A stretch of DNA of 64,000 nucleotides from Chitinophaga parva (GTDB lineage Bacteria > Bacteroidota > Bacteroidia > Chitinophagales > Chitinophagaceae): positions 1,550,001 to 1,614,000 of the forward strand of contig NZ_QCYK01000001.1 of assembly GCF_003071345.1 (NCBI RefSeq), written 5' to 3'. Positions 27,279 to 36,795 of this stretch are shown here, piece after piece (position 1 is the stretch's first letter; the number at the start of each line of letters is the position of its first letter). Below the pieces are notes generated by a model. It saw only the letters and a program-made list of their open reading frames with translations, made no database searches and was not told the origin of the DNA. Made by a program: the position numbers and the translations under genes.

Positions 27279-29678
27279 ATGAAAAGACATATCAACAAAG
27301 TAGCAGTATTGGGTTCCGGTGTAATGGGTTCCCGCATTGCGCTGCATTTTGCCGGCATCGGCGTACAGGTGCTCCTGCTGGACATTGTACCCAAAGAGCC
27401 CAATGCCGCGGAAACCGCCAAAGGACTGACCCTGGACCACCCTGCTGTGAAAAACCGCATTGTAAATGAAGCCCTGCAGGCCGCGATCAAATCCAACCCT
27501 TCGCCGGTATATTCACCCGAGGTGGTGAAGCATGTAAAGACCGGTAACTTTACAGACAACATGAAAGACATTGCCAGTTGCGACTGGATCATTGAAGTAG
27601 TGGTGGAAAACCTGGCGGTAAAGAAATCTGTGTTTGAGCAGGTGGAAAAATTCCGCAAGCCTGGTACCCTCATTACTTCCAATACGTCGGGCATCCCCAT
27701 CCACCTGATGGCGGAAGGCCGCAGTGAAGATTTTCAGCAACATTTCTGCGGCACCCACTTCTTCAATCCCCCACGCTACCTGCGTTTGCTGGAGATCATC
27801 CCCACACCGCACACCAGCCCTGAAGTGATCGGTTTTCTCATGCAATATGGTGATCGCTTCCTGGGTAAGACCACCGTATTATGTAAGGACACGCCTGCGT
27901 TCATTGCTAACCGGGTAGGTGTATTTTCCATCATGGCCATCTTCCACATCATGCAGGAAATGGGGCTTAATATTGATGATATTGATGCCCTCACCGGCCC
28001 GGCCATGGGGCATCCCAAGAGTGCCACTTTCCGCACCGCAGATGTAGTGGGCATAGATACCCTGGTGCGCGTGGCCAAAGGTGTGCAGGAAAATTGCAAG
28101 GACGATGAAGCCATTAAAATATTTGAAATACCGCCCTTCCTGCAAAAGGTAGTGGACAACAACTGGTTGGGTGATAAAACCGGCCAGGGCTTCTACAAAA
28201 AAACAAAAGGAGAAGGGGGCAAGGAGATCCTCACACTGGATCTCAACACTATGGAATACGTGCCCAAGCAAAAGCCCAAATTTGCTACGCTGGAAGCCAC
28301 CAAACCCGTGGAAGACCTGAAGCAACGCACTAAAATGCTGGCTGCCGGTACCGACAAAGCGGGCCAGTTTTACCAGCAACTATTTGCCCATTTATTCTCT
28401 TACGTGAGCAACCGCATTCCTGAAATTGCGGACGACCTGTACAAGGTGGACGATGCCATGAAAGCCGGCTTTGGCTGGGAGCTGGGCACCTTTGAGACCT
28501 GGGATATCCTGGGCGTGGATGCCTTTGTGAAGGTAGTGGAAAGCAAAGGACTGAAAGTGGCGGCGTGGGTAAAGGAAATGCTGGCCAAAGGCATCACGAA
28601 ATTTTACAAAGTAGAAAACGGCAAAAAATATTACTACGACCGCACCACACAGGACTACAAGCTGGTGCCGGGCACAGAATCTTTCATCATCCTGGAAAAT
28701 TACAGCAGTAATGTAGTGTGGAAGAACAGTGCCTGCAAACTGTACGACATTGGTGATGGAGTGCTGTGCATTGACTGGCAAACCAAGATGAACACCATTG
28801 GCGGTGAAGTGCTGGAAGGCGTGAACAAGGCGGTGGACATCGCCGAAAAGGATTTCCGTGGCCTGGTGGTAGGCAATGACGGGGCTAACTTCTCTGCCGG
28901 TGCAAACGTGGGTATGATCTTCATGCTGGCGGCAGAGCAGGAGTATGATGAACTGGATATGGCCGTGCGCCTGTTCCAGCGCACCACTATGCGTTTGCGC
29001 TATTCCTCCATCCCGGTGGTGGTGGCGGCGCATGCGCTGACCCTGGGCGGTGGTTGTGAAATGTGCCTGCATGCAGACAAGGTGCAAGCCAGCGCAGAAA
29101 GCTACATTGGCCTGGTGGAACTGGGCGTAGGCCTCATTCCCGGCGGTGGTGGCACCAAAGAAATGACCGTGCGCGCCAGCGATGAATTTGTAGAAGGCGA
29201 GATAGACCTGGAGTGGCTGAAAACCCGCTTCTTCACCGTGGCTACGGCCAAGGTATCCACCTCCGCCCAGGAGGCTTATGCATTGGGTATCCTGCGCAAA
29301 GGACATGATGAGATTACCATGAACCCCAGCCGCGTGATAGCAGATGCTAAGAGCAGCGTAATAGCTATGGCGGATGAAGGCTACACCCGCCCGCCGGAAA
29401 GAAAAGATATCCGCGTGCTGGGCCGCTCTGCCCTGGGCGCCATGCTTACCGGTATCAATGCCATGCACTTTGGTAACTACATTTCCGAACATGACGGTAA
29501 GATAGCGCGTAAACTTGCCTACGTAATGTGCGGCGGAGACCTGAGTGAGCCCACACTGGTAAGTGAACAATACCTGCTGGACCTGGAACGGGAAGCGTTC
29601 CTGAGCCTGAGCGGTGAGCGCAAAACGCTGGAACGCCTGCAGGCAGTGATAAAAACAGGACGGCCTATCAGGAATTAA
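27279..29678 (+). CDS. 3-hydroxyacyl-CoA dehydrogenase/enoyl-CoA hydratase, FadN type
   Basis: A 799-aa bifunctional beta-oxidation enzyme with the dehydrogenase half first, the reverse of FadB. NAD-binding GSGVMG lies at 12-17, the catalytic region includes GTHFFNPPRYLRLLEIIP near 150, and the C-terminal half has the crotonase fold with oxyanion-hole-like segments NFSAGANVG and GGGCEMCLHAD and a GLIPGGGGTKEM loop. It converts enoyl-CoA through hydroxyacyl-CoA to ketoacyl-CoA. The thiolase partner is not next to it. The dispersed hairpin repeat copy 2 follows the stop. Confidence 0.9.
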   Translation: MKRHINKVAVLGSGVMGSRIALHFAGIGVQVLLLDIVPKEPNAAETAKGLTLDHPAVKNRIVNEALQAAIKSNPSPVYSPEVVKHVKTGNFTDNMKDIASCDWIIEVVVENLAVKKSVFEQVEKFRKPGTLITSNTSGIPIHLMAEGRSEDFQQHFCGTHFFNPPRYLRLLEIIPTPHTSPEVIGFLMQYGDRFLGKTTVLCKDTPAFIANRVGVFSIMAIFHIMQEMGLNIDDIDALTGPAMGHPKSATFRTADVVGIDTLVRVAKGVQENCKDDEAIKIFEIPPFLQKVVDNNWLGDKTGQGFYKKTKGEGGKEILTLDLNTMEYVPKQKPKFATLEATKPVEDLKQRTKMLAAGTDKAGQFYQQLFAHLFSYVSNRIPEIADDLYKVDDAMKAGFGWELGTFETWDILGVDAFVKVVESKGLKVAAWVKEMLAKGITKFYKVENGKKYYYDRTTQDYKLVPGTESFIILENYSSNVVWKNSACKLYDIGDGVLCIDWQTKMNTIGGEVLEGVNKAVDIAEKDFRGLVVGNDGANFSAGANVGMIFMLAAEQEYDELDMAVRLFQRTTMRLRYSSIPVVVAAHALTLGGGCEMCLHADKVQASAESYIGLVELGVGLIPGGGGTKEMTVRASDEFVEGEIDLEWLKTRFFTVATAKVSTSAQEAYALGILRKGHDEITMNPSRVIADAKSSVIAMADEGYTRPPERKDIRVLGRSALGAMLTGINAMHFGNYISEHDGKIARKLAYVMCGGDLSEPTLVSEQYLLDLEREAFLSLSGERKTLERLQAVIKTGRPIRN

Positions 29679-29694
29679 ATTCCCGGAAAAATAT

Positions 29695-29746
29695 AAAAGA
29701 CCAGTTTTCAAATCCAACAGGGTTGAATACTGGTTTTTGTTATTTT
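29695..29746 (+). repeat. Dispersed hairpin repeat, copy 2
   Basis: A 12-bp stem with one mismatch (29700-29711 with 29723-29734), same flanks (AAAAGACCA before, TGTTATTTT after) and same loop words ATCC and CAGGG as copy 1 at 23930. It lies 16 bp after the FadN-type stop. Confidence 0.75.
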
Positions 29747-29962
29747 AAAAGCAGACCAGCCATCACTCCACAGTTTCGAAATTACGCTCCCACATCTGGT
29801 TGCCAGGAAATTGCCTTTCATCACATTGTTGTTAGGAAATGGGATTTTAGTTCTCTATCTTACAACAGCTTTGCCGGCAACCAGGCTGAGTTTCATCCCC
29901 ATTCGTGATAGCTGACTGATTATTACCCGAACCTTTCCTTTCACCGATTTAACCATTTTACT

Positions 29963-30862
29963 TTGTCAATTCTATCCCTGCAACAAATCTCCAAGCGTTA
30001 CGGGCGTATACAGGCCTTGCAGGCTGTATCGTTTGATGTGCCCAAGGGCAGTGTGTTTGGTATACTGGGCCCCAATGGCAGCGGTAAAACCACGCTGCTG
30101 GGCATAGTAACCGATGTGCTGAAAGCTGATAGCGGCTCCTTTACTTTCTTTGACCAGGCTCCGGGGGCGCATGCCCGCCGCCAGGTAGGTACCCTGCTGG
30201 AAACGCCTAATTTTTACCACTACCTCTCCGCGGTGGATAACCTGGCTATCACGGCCTCCGTGAAGGGCCATGGCGCAGACGATATGGAACGGGTACTGAA
30301 GATCGTAGGCCTCTGGGAGCGCCGCGATTCCAAGTTCAAGACCTACTCCCTGGGTATGAAACAGCGCCTGGCCATTGGGGCGGCCCTGCTGGGCGACCCC
30401 ACTGTGCTGCTGCTGGACGAGCCTACCAATGGCCTGGATCCCGTGGGCATTGCAGAAGTACGTAACCTGATCCGCGACCTGGCAAAGAGTGGCAAAACCA
30501 TCATCATGGCCAGCCACCTGCTGGATGAAGTGGAAAAAGTATGCACCCATGTGGCCATCCTGCGCAAGGGGAACCTGCTGCTCTCCGGCGCCGTGAATGA
30601 AGTGATACAGCGGGAAGATGTGTATGAATTTGGGGCGGCGGATGTGGACGCGCTGCGCAAGGTACTGGCACAACACCCGGACTTTGTAGGCTTTGCCGGC
30701 AATGTGAGTGACAGCGTGCAGGCCATCTTCCGCAATGAAATATCCCCGGCGGTGATCAACCAGTTCTGCGCGGAAAAAGGCGTTTGGCTCAGCCACCTGC
30801 AAAGCCGCCGCAAGAGCCTCGAAACCGCATTCCTTGAACTTACCCACAACGAGAGAAACTAA
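29963..30862 (+). CDS. ABC transporter ATP-binding protein
   Basis: A 299-aa ATPase of the ABC-2/BcrA type. Walker A GPNGSGKT near residue 36, signature YSLGMKQRL near 130, Walker B VLLLDEPTNGLDP near 150, and H-switch MASH near 186. The C-terminal extension of about 80 aa is usual for exporters of this class. The start is a TTG at 29963; no ATG is available before the first conserved strand. It is 5 bp upstream of the permease, with which it forms an exporter of unknown substrate. Confidence 0.9.
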   Translation: MSILSLQQISKRYGRIQALQAVSFDVPKGSVFGILGPNGSGKTTLLGIVTDVLKADSGSFTFFDQAPGAHARRQVGTLLETPNFYHYLSAVDNLAITASVKGHGADDMERVLKIVGLWERRDSKFKTYSLGMKQRLAIGAALLGDPTVLLLDEPTNGLDPVGIAEVRNLIRDLAKSGKTIIMASHLLDEVEKVCTHVAILRKGNLLLSGAVNEVIQREDVYEFGAADVDALRKVLAQHPDFVGFAGNVSDSVQAIFRNEISPAVINQFCAEKGVWLSHLQSRRKSLETAFLELTHNERN

Positions 30863-30867
30863 GACCT

Positions 30868-31647
30868 ATGTTTGCAAACATTATAAAAACAGAATGGCTG
30901 AAAGTAAAGCATTACCGCACCTTTTGGATACTGCTGGCCTTATTCTTCCTGGCATCGCTGGGGGTTACCTATACCGCTATTGAGATCATGAAAGTAGCGC
31001 GGGATAAGAGCAGCGGCATCTTCAACCTGTCGCCGTTCGACTTTCCCACAGTGTGGCGCACGGTGGGGTTCCTCAATTCCTACATCACCCTGCTGCTGGG
31101 CTTCCTGGTGATCATCCTGGTGAGCAATGAATACACTTTCCGCACCCACCGGCAGAACATTATTGACGGCTGGAGCCGCCAGCAGTTTGCCTTTTCCAAA
31201 ACCCTGTGGATAGTGGGCCTCAGCGTATATGCCGTGATCGTGACCTTCATCACCGCGCTGGTATATGGCGCCATTTACGGGCAGATGGGCTTTTCCCTCC
31301 GGGAAGGCCAATACCTCATTTACCTGCTGCTGCAGGCACTGCTTACTTTGTCTGTAGCCGGCCTGCTGGCCGTGCTGATGCGCCGCGCCGGGGTAAGCAT
31401 CGTGGTGTATATGGTGTATGTGATGATGGAAAACCTGCCGGTATCGCTGATCAACCGGTTTGTGGGCAGCTGGGGGCGCCTGTTCCCGCTGGAAACAGCA
31501 GACCGCCTCATGGGCTATCCCCTGGTAGAAAAAGTGCTGCCGGACGATAAAGGCTTTGCACCGGTGGTGTACATCTGCTTTGCTATAATGTACATTGTGC
31601 TGTTCAATTTCTTTATTAACCGCAAGCTGTCTAAAGCAGACCTGTAG
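30868..31647 (+). CDS. ABC-2 type transporter permease
   Basis: A 259-aa membrane protein with about six hydrophobic segments, a cytoplasmic start MFANIIKTEWLKVKHYRTFW typical of ABC-2 permeases and a large extracytoplasmic loop after TM1. It partners with the ATPase immediately upstream. Substrate unknown; a terminator follows. Confidence 0.85.
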   Translation: MFANIIKTEWLKVKHYRTFWILLALFFLASLGVTYTAIEIMKVARDKSSGIFNLSPFDFPTVWRTVGFLNSYITLLLGFLVIILVSNEYTFRTHRQNIIDGWSRQQFAFSKTLWIVGLSVYAVIVTFITALVYGAIYGQMGFSLREGQYLIYLLLQALLTLSVAGLLAVLMRRAGVSIVVYMVYVMMENLPVSLINRFVGSWGRLFPLETADRLMGYPLVEKVLPDDKGFAPVVYICFAIMYIVLFNFFINRKLSKADL

Positions 31648-31676
31648 CAATAAATGCAATACCCCTGCGTTCTTTC

Positions 31677-31706
31677 AACCACAAGTGCCCCCGGGTGCTT
31701 GTGGTT
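31677..31706 (+). terminator. Terminator of the ABC transporter operon
   Basis: 9-bp arms AACCACAAG/CTTGTGGTT around a GC-rich loop, followed by TTTGCTTTT; 30 bp after the permease stop. Confidence 0.7.
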
Positions 31707-31715
31707 TGCTTTTAC

Positions 31716-31723
31716 TACATTTG
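31716..31723 (+). promoter_or_regulatory. Candidate -7 box for surE
   Basis: TACATTTG lies 20 bp before the GTG at 31744 and after the upstream in-frame ATG at 31654, which supports the GTG start. The -33 element is not clear. Confidence 0.5.
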
Positions 31724-31743
31724 CAGGGACTAAAAATCATACG

Positions 31744-32517
31744 GTGGCCAATAGCGAAAAAATCATCCTGGTAACAAACGATGACGGCATTACAGCGCCC
31801 GGCATCCGTGAGCTGGTGGAAGCAGTAAAGCCTTTGGGAAAAGTAGTGGTGGTAGCGCCAGACAGTCCCCAGTCCGGCATGGGGCATGCCATTACTATTG
31901 GTGTGCCGCTGCGCCTGAACCGGGTGGATATCTTTGACGGGGTAGAAGCATGGACCTGCTCCGGCACACCGGTAGACTGTGTGAAGCTGGCCCGCGATAA
32001 GATCCTGCATGGTAAGCCGGACTTTTGCGTGAGTGGCATAAACCACGGGGCTAACCATTCCATCAACGTGATCTATTCGGGCACCATGTCTGCCGCCATG
32101 GAAGCGGCTATTGAAGGTATTCCTTCTGCCGGCTTCTCTTACCTGGATTATAGTTACGAAGCTGATTTTACCCTGCCTGCCCGCGTGGCCCGGCAGGTAG
32201 TGGAAAAGATGGTTGCGGAAGGCCTGCCCGAAGGCGGCCTGCTGAACGTGAACATCCCTTTCTGCAAAATAGAAGACTTCCAGGGTGTGCGCATTTGCCG
32301 CCAGGCAAACGCCAAGTATGTGGAAGCCTTTGACGAACGCCGCGATCCACACGGGAAAAAATACTACTGGCTCACCGGCGAATTTAAAAACCTCGATACC
32401 GGTACCGACACGGATGTGTGGGCCCTTGATAATAACTACGCCTCGATCGTGCCCGTGCAGTTTGACCTGACCAACTATGCCCTTAAACAACAACTGTCCG
32501 ATACCTGGAAATTCTAA
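31744..32517 (+). CDS. surE: 5'/3'-nucleotidase SurE
   Basis: A 257-aa metal-dependent nucleotide phosphatase. The metal site begins with ILVTNDDGI near residue 8 (D13 and D14), then SPQSGMGHAIT and SGINHGAN. The GTG at 31744 (ANSEKIILVTNDDG) is chosen: the in-frame ATG at 31654 would add 30 residues that span a terminator and the promoter box. It is followed 3 bp later by a small membrane protein gene, and then by lpxB. Confidence 0.92.
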   Translation: MANSEKIILVTNDDGITAPGIRELVEAVKPLGKVVVVAPDSPQSGMGHAITIGVPLRLNRVDIFDGVEAWTCSGTPVDCVKLARDKILHGKPDFCVSGINHGANHSINVIYSGTMSAAMEAAIEGIPSAGFSYLDYSYEADFTLPARVARQVVEKMVAEGLPEGGLLNVNIPFCKIEDFQGVRICRQANAKYVEAFDERRDPHGKKYYWLTGEFKNLDTGTDTDVWALDNNYASIVPVQFDLTNYALKQQLSDTWKF

Positions 32518-32520
32518 TTT

Positions 32521-32829
32521 ATGTTCAAACTGTTCAAACAAGACAAACTGGCCTTAGGCATCATACTGGGTTTCATTGCGCCCCTGCTCGCATTCGGGGC
32601 TTATTACCTGGTATTCTCTTACCGCAGCCATGAATCATTTGCGGAATATGTGGCGAGGTTCAAATATAACCGGGGCCTCATCCCGAAAGTGTCTGCCCTT
32701 TGCCTGCTGGCCAACGGCGTGATCTTTTATTTTTATACCCAAAGCCGCAAGGACATCACTGCCAAAGGCATTTTCCTGGTGACTATGCTCATGGCAGTAA
32801 GCATCCTGCTGCTGAAATTGATATTTTAA
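32521..32829 (+). CDS. Small membrane protein between surE and lpxB
   Basis: A 102-aa protein with three hydrophobic segments (about residues 11-33, 56-73 and 82-101). It begins 3 bp after surE and precedes lpxB, so the three are probably one operon. I do not recognise a function; lipid-related work is a guess from position only. Confidence 0.7.
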   Translation: MFKLFKQDKLALGIILGFIAPLLAFGAYYLVFSYRSHESFAEYVARFKYNRGLIPKVSALCLLANGVIFYFYTQSRKDITAKGIFLVTMLMAVSILLLKLIF

Positions 32830-32961
32830 TAACCGTACAAGGTACCAGGTACAGTGTACAAGGTATCTTGCGCGGAGGGTTTAATTGGCTGAAACCTTGT
32901 ACCAGGGCATGTTCCATTGAAAGATGAATACATGGCGCCTTGTACATAGTACGTTGTACAA
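32830..32961. repeat. Cluster of short degenerate GTACAAGG/CCTTGTAC words
   Basis: The 132-bp spacer holds at least four copies of GTACAAGG or its complement (near 32834, 32856, 32895 and 32938), plus AGTACGTTGTACAA just before the lpxB ATG. Similar words recur in the nuoC-nuoD spacer near 54520-54545. Confidence 0.65.
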
Positions 32962-34107
32962 ATGAAATATTACCTGATAGCCGGGGAAGCATCTGGCGAT
33001 TTGCATGGCAGCAACCTGATCAAACAGATCAAATTGCAGGACCCGGAGGCGGACATCCGCTGCTGGGGTGGTGATCTTATGCAGCAAGCCGGCGGTACCC
33101 TGGTAAAGCACTACCGGGACCTGGCCTTCATGGGATTTGTGGAAGTAGTGATGAACCTGCGCACTATCCTGCGCAACATGGATTTTTGTAAACAGGATAT
33201 TGCCGCGTTCAGGCCGGATGTGCTGGTGCTGATCGATTACCCCGGGTTTAATATGCGCATTGCCAAATGGGGCAAGGCGGAAGGATATGAGACCATCTTT
33301 TACATATCACCCCAGGTATGGGCGTGGAAGGAAAACCGCGTAAAGCAGATCAGGGAAACGGTGGACAAAATGCTGTGCATCCTGCCGTTTGAACAGGCTT
33401 TTTATGAGAAATGGAACTACCCGGTGGAATATGTGGGCCATCCCCTCATTGAAGTGATAAAGGAAGCGAAGGCGCAGCCCGTGGTGGCGCCTCTGAGCAA
33501 TAAACCCATCGTGGCCCTGCTACCCGGCAGCCGCAAGCAGGAGGTGAGTGTAAAACTGCCCCTGATGCTTACCCAGGCCAAACATTTCCCGGACCACCAG
33601 TTTATCATTGCACAGGCTCCCAGCCTGGAAGACAGCTTCCTGCTATCCCTGATAGGCGACCAGCCCAATGTGTCCATGGTGAAAGGCCAGACCTACACCC
33701 TGCTGAAACAAGCCGCCGCAGCCCTGGTAACTTCCGGCACCGCTACCCTGGAAACCGCCCTGTTTGGCGTGCCCGAAGTGGTGTGCTACAAAGGCAGCCC
33801 CATTTCTTATTTCTTTGCCAAGCGCCTGATCAAGGTGAAATACATTTCCCTGGTAAACCTGGTGATGGATAAACTGGTGGTTACAGAACTGATCCAGGAC
33901 GAGCTTACAGAAGCCAACCTGCTGCGTGAACTGACCCTGTTGCTAAAGGATGTGCCCACCCGCCAGCGCCTGCAGGCAGACTACGCGGAGCTCTGGCACA
34001 AACTGGGCGAGAAGCCCGCCAGCCGCCGCGCCGCGGAGATCATTGTGGAAGAGGCCAGCCATAAACGCATTTCGCCGGAGGGGAGCCTTACACCGGGAAA
34101 ACCCTAA
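32962..34107 (+). CDS. lpxB: Lipid-A-disaccharide synthase
   Basis: A 381-aa GT19 glycosyltransferase that condenses UDP-diacylglucosamine with lipid X. The N-terminus has YLIAGEASGDLHG, then the segments YISPQVWAWKENRVKQI and LLPGSRKQEV and SGTATLETALFGVPEVVCYK near residue 262, all LpxB hallmarks. It acts on the inner membrane's cytoplasmic face. Its stop codon overlaps the stop of the small convergent gene at 34104. Confidence 0.95.
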   Translation: MKYYLIAGEASGDLHGSNLIKQIKLQDPEADIRCWGGDLMQQAGGTLVKHYRDLAFMGFVEVVMNLRTILRNMDFCKQDIAAFRPDVLVLIDYPGFNMRIAKWGKAEGYETIFYISPQVWAWKENRVKQIRETVDKMLCILPFEQAFYEKWNYPVEYVGHPLIEVIKEAKAQPVVAPLSNKPIVALLPGSRKQEVSVKLPLMLTQAKHFPDHQFIIAQAPSLEDSFLLSLIGDQPNVSMVKGQTYTLLKQAAAALVTSGTATLETALFGVPEVVCYKGSPISYFFAKRLIKVKYISLVNLVMDKLVVTELIQDELTEANLLRELTLLLKDVPTRQRLQADYAELWHKLGEKPASRRAAEIIVEEASHKRISPEGSLTPGKP

Positions 34108-34274
34108 TGCCGGTGGAACAGCCTCCATATCACCACCACCAGCGCTACTAAGAACATGAGGATGGATAGGCGGTTAATGCCATGCATCACCCGTGTGTTC
34201 ACATTGTTGTGCTCACCTGGTTCCTTCTTTTTTATATAGAGGTACCGCAGGATCTGGTTCCAAAGACTTTTCAT
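34104..34274 (-). CDS. DUF6728-like small membrane protein
   Basis: A 56-codon minus-strand gene: ATG at 34272-34274, TAG at 34104-34106. It encodes a basic helix starting MKSLWNQILRYLYIKKK, a conserved-looking MHGINRLSILMF and one membrane segment ending in RLFHRH. The sequence pattern matches a short Bacteroidota family I recall as DUF6728. Its stop overlaps the lpxB stop in a tail-to-tail arrangement. Function unknown. Confidence 0.7.
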   Translation of the reverse strand: MKSLWNQILRYLYIKKKEPGEHNNVNTRVMHGINRLSILMFLVALVVVIWRLFHRH

Positions 34275-34476
34275 GCTGCGAAGGTAGGCCGCCGGCCCAT
34301 AACTTTAACATTCCATTCATGTAACTTTGCCCATAAACCGGGTCTAACATTTACTGGCAGCAACACAGAGGTCAACCAATTGATAATCCAACCTTTCTTT
34401 ATACATAAAACTTGCCTTATCACCACTTTGTGTGACTAATTACCGTTGCTGGCACAAAATCCGTAACTTTAGAATA

Positions 34477-36732
34477 ATGGAAAAAGTGGCTGTTCAAAAA
34501 TACCAACTCGACGAGGAACAAGAGAAGAAAGAGATCGTCCGGCATTACCGGGCGCTGCTCCGTGCGCTGAAGCCCCGCCTCAAAAAGGGTGACCGCGAAC
34601 TGGTGCGTACCGCCTTTGAAATGGCGGCAGACGCCCACAAGGAGATGCGCCGCAAATCCGGCGAGCCCTATATCCTGCATCCCCTGGCCGTAGCCCAGAT
34701 CTGCGTGGAAGAAATAGGCCTGGGCGTACGCTCGGCCATCTGTGCCCTCCTGCATGATACCGTGGAAGATACCGAGGTCACCCTGGAAGACGTAGGCCGT
34801 GAATTCGGGAACGAGATCGCCCACATCGTGGACGGCCTCACCAAGATCAGTACCATCGTGGATTCTGCCAACAGTACGGTGCAGGCGGAGAACTTCAAAA
34901 AGATCCTGCTTACCCTGGCGGACGATCCCCGTGTGATCCTCATAAAGCTGGCAGACCGCCTGCATAATATGCGTACCCTGGACAGCATGAGCCGGGAAAA
35001 GCAGCTGAAGATCGCTTCAGAGACCGTCTTCATCTACGCTCCCCTGGCGCACCGCCTGGGCCTGTACAACATCAAGTCGGAGATGGAAGACCTGGCCATG
35101 AAGTACACGGAGCAGCAAACCTACCGGGACATTGCCCGCAAGCTGAAGGAAACCAAGCGGGAACGCACCCGCTATGTGAACGAGTTTATAAAACCTATCA
35201 AGGAAGTGCTCCAGGAAGAGGGCTTCCATTTCGATATCTTTGGCCGCCCCAAGTCTATCCACTCTATCTGGAACAAGATCAAGAGCAAGAACGTGGCCTT
35301 TGAAGAAGTGTACGACCTCTTTGCCATCCGCATCATCCTGGACACACCCCTGGACAAGGAAAAGGCGGACTGCTGGAAAGTGTATTCCATCATCACTGAT
35401 TTCTACCACCCCAGCCCGGAGCGCACGCGCGACTGGCTGAGCAACCCCAAGTCCAATGGGTACGAGGCCCTGCACGTAACCGTGATGGGCCCCCAGGGTA
35501 AATGGGTGGAAGTGCAGATCCGCACCAAGCGTATGAACGACTATGCGGAGAAAGGCCTGGCCGCCCACTGGCGCTACAAGGAAGGTAACAACCCCAGCGC
35601 GGTGCAGGAGTCAAAATTTGACCAGTGGTTCAGCCAGATCCGCGAGATCCTGAACAACCCGGACTCCAACACGCTGGACTTCCTGGCCGATTTCAAAAGC
35701 AATCTCTTTACCGAAGAAATATATGTGTACACGCCCAAGGGCGACCTCCGCATCCTGCCGGTAGGCTCCACGGCGCTGGATTTTGCTTACTCCATCCACT
35801 CCGCCATCGGCAACAAGTGTATAGGAGCCAAGGTAAATTACAAACTGGTGCCCCTGAGCCACAAGCTGCGCAGCGGTGACCAGGTGGAGATCATTACGAG
35901 CAACAAGCAGAAGCCTTCGGAAGACTGGCTGAACTTTGTGCTCACGGCCAAGGCCAAGTCCAAGATCAAGGATGCGCTCAAGGAAGAAAAGCGCATCGTG
36001 GCCATGGACGGGAAGGACACCCTGGAGCGGAAGCTGGGCCACATGAAAGTGAGCGCCAGCCAGTACAACATCAATGAGCTGGTATCTTTCTACCGCCAGC
36101 CTTCCCCGCTGGACCTGTACTACCAGATAGCGGTGAAGAACATTGACCTGAAGGAGCTCAAGGAATTTTCCATCCTGGGCGACAAGCTGGAACCACCCAA
36201 GCCGGTGAAGCCGGAGCCCACGCCCCAGCAGGAGGAGAACCTGTTTTCCCGCCCGGCCCAGATGCCCAAGAAAGATGCGGAGCTGATCATTTTCGGGGAA
36301 AGTTCCGACAAGATCGCCTACAAACTGGCCAACTGCTGCCGCCCCATCCCGGGCGACGACGTGTTTGGCTTTGTGACCGCCAGCGAAGGGTTGAAGATCC
36401 ACCGCACCAATTGCCCCAATGCTGCCCAGCTGCTGGCCCACTACGGCCACCGCGTGGTAAAGACCAAGTGGGTGAAGAACCGGGAAATATCCTTCCTGAC
36501 CGGCCTGCGTATTGTAGGTATGGACGACGTAGGCGTGATCCACAAGATCACCAATATTATCTCCGGTGAGCTGAAGATCAATATCAGCGGGCTTTCCATC
36601 GAATCCAAGGAGGGGCTTTTTGAAGGCCGCATCCAGGTGTTTGTACACGATAAGGAGGAGCTGGATGAGCTGGTGGACCGGCTGCGCAAGCTGAATGGCA
36701 TCCAGACCGTGGACCGCCTGGAGGACGAATAA
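34477..36732 (+). CDS. Bifunctional (p)ppGpp synthetase/hydrolase
   Basis: A 751-aa Rel/SpoT enzyme of the stringent response. The hydrolase HD domain is intact (HD at 93-94 in LLHDTVEDTE), the synthetase has FGRPKSIHSIWNKIKSK near 255 and EALHVTVMGPQG near 330, TGS near 415-475 (IYVYTPKGDLRILPVG) and a C-terminal ACT domain from about 675. Length is standard. The ATG at 34477 (MEKVAVQKYQ) is used rather than the upstream in-frame codon at 34432. purA follows 141 bp later. Confidence 0.94.
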   Translation: MEKVAVQKYQLDEEQEKKEIVRHYRALLRALKPRLKKGDRELVRTAFEMAADAHKEMRRKSGEPYILHPLAVAQICVEEIGLGVRSAICALLHDTVEDTEVTLEDVGREFGNEIAHIVDGLTKISTIVDSANSTVQAENFKKILLTLADDPRVILIKLADRLHNMRTLDSMSREKQLKIASETVFIYAPLAHRLGLYNIKSEMEDLAMKYTEQQTYRDIARKLKETKRERTRYVNEFIKPIKEVLQEEGFHFDIFGRPKSIHSIWNKIKSKNVAFEEVYDLFAIRIILDTPLDKEKADCWKVYSIITDFYHPSPERTRDWLSNPKSNGYEALHVTVMGPQGKWVEVQIRTKRMNDYAEKGLAAHWRYKEGNNPSAVQESKFDQWFSQIREILNNPDSNTLDFLADFKSNLFTEEIYVYTPKGDLRILPVGSTALDFAYSIHSAIGNKCIGAKVNYKLVPLSHKLRSGDQVEIITSNKQKPSEDWLNFVLTAKAKSKIKDALKEEKRIVAMDGKDTLERKLGHMKVSASQYNINELVSFYRQPSPLDLYYQIAVKNIDLKELKEFSILGDKLEPPKPVKPEPTPQQEENLFSRPAQMPKKDAELIIFGESSDKIAYKLANCCRPIPGDDVFGFVTASEGLKIHRTNCPNAAQLLAHYGHRVVKTKWVKNREISFLTGLRIVGMDDVGVIHKITNIISGELKINISGLSIESKEGLFEGRIQVFVHDKEELDELVDRLRKLNGIQTVDRLEDE

Positions 36733-36795
36733 AAAATTTATCTCCCTGCCATGACACCCTTTGTTACTTTTTTATAAAGTTTACCTAAATCGCCT

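Noticed and set aside
28392..29717. 441-codon minus-strand frame opposite the FadN-type gene
   Set aside because: A shadow of biased third positions; product has no domain and the opposite gene is certain.
31654..31743. N-terminal extension of SurE from the ATG at 31654
   Set aside because: It would translate through a terminator hairpin and a -7 promoter box and adds no conserved sequence.
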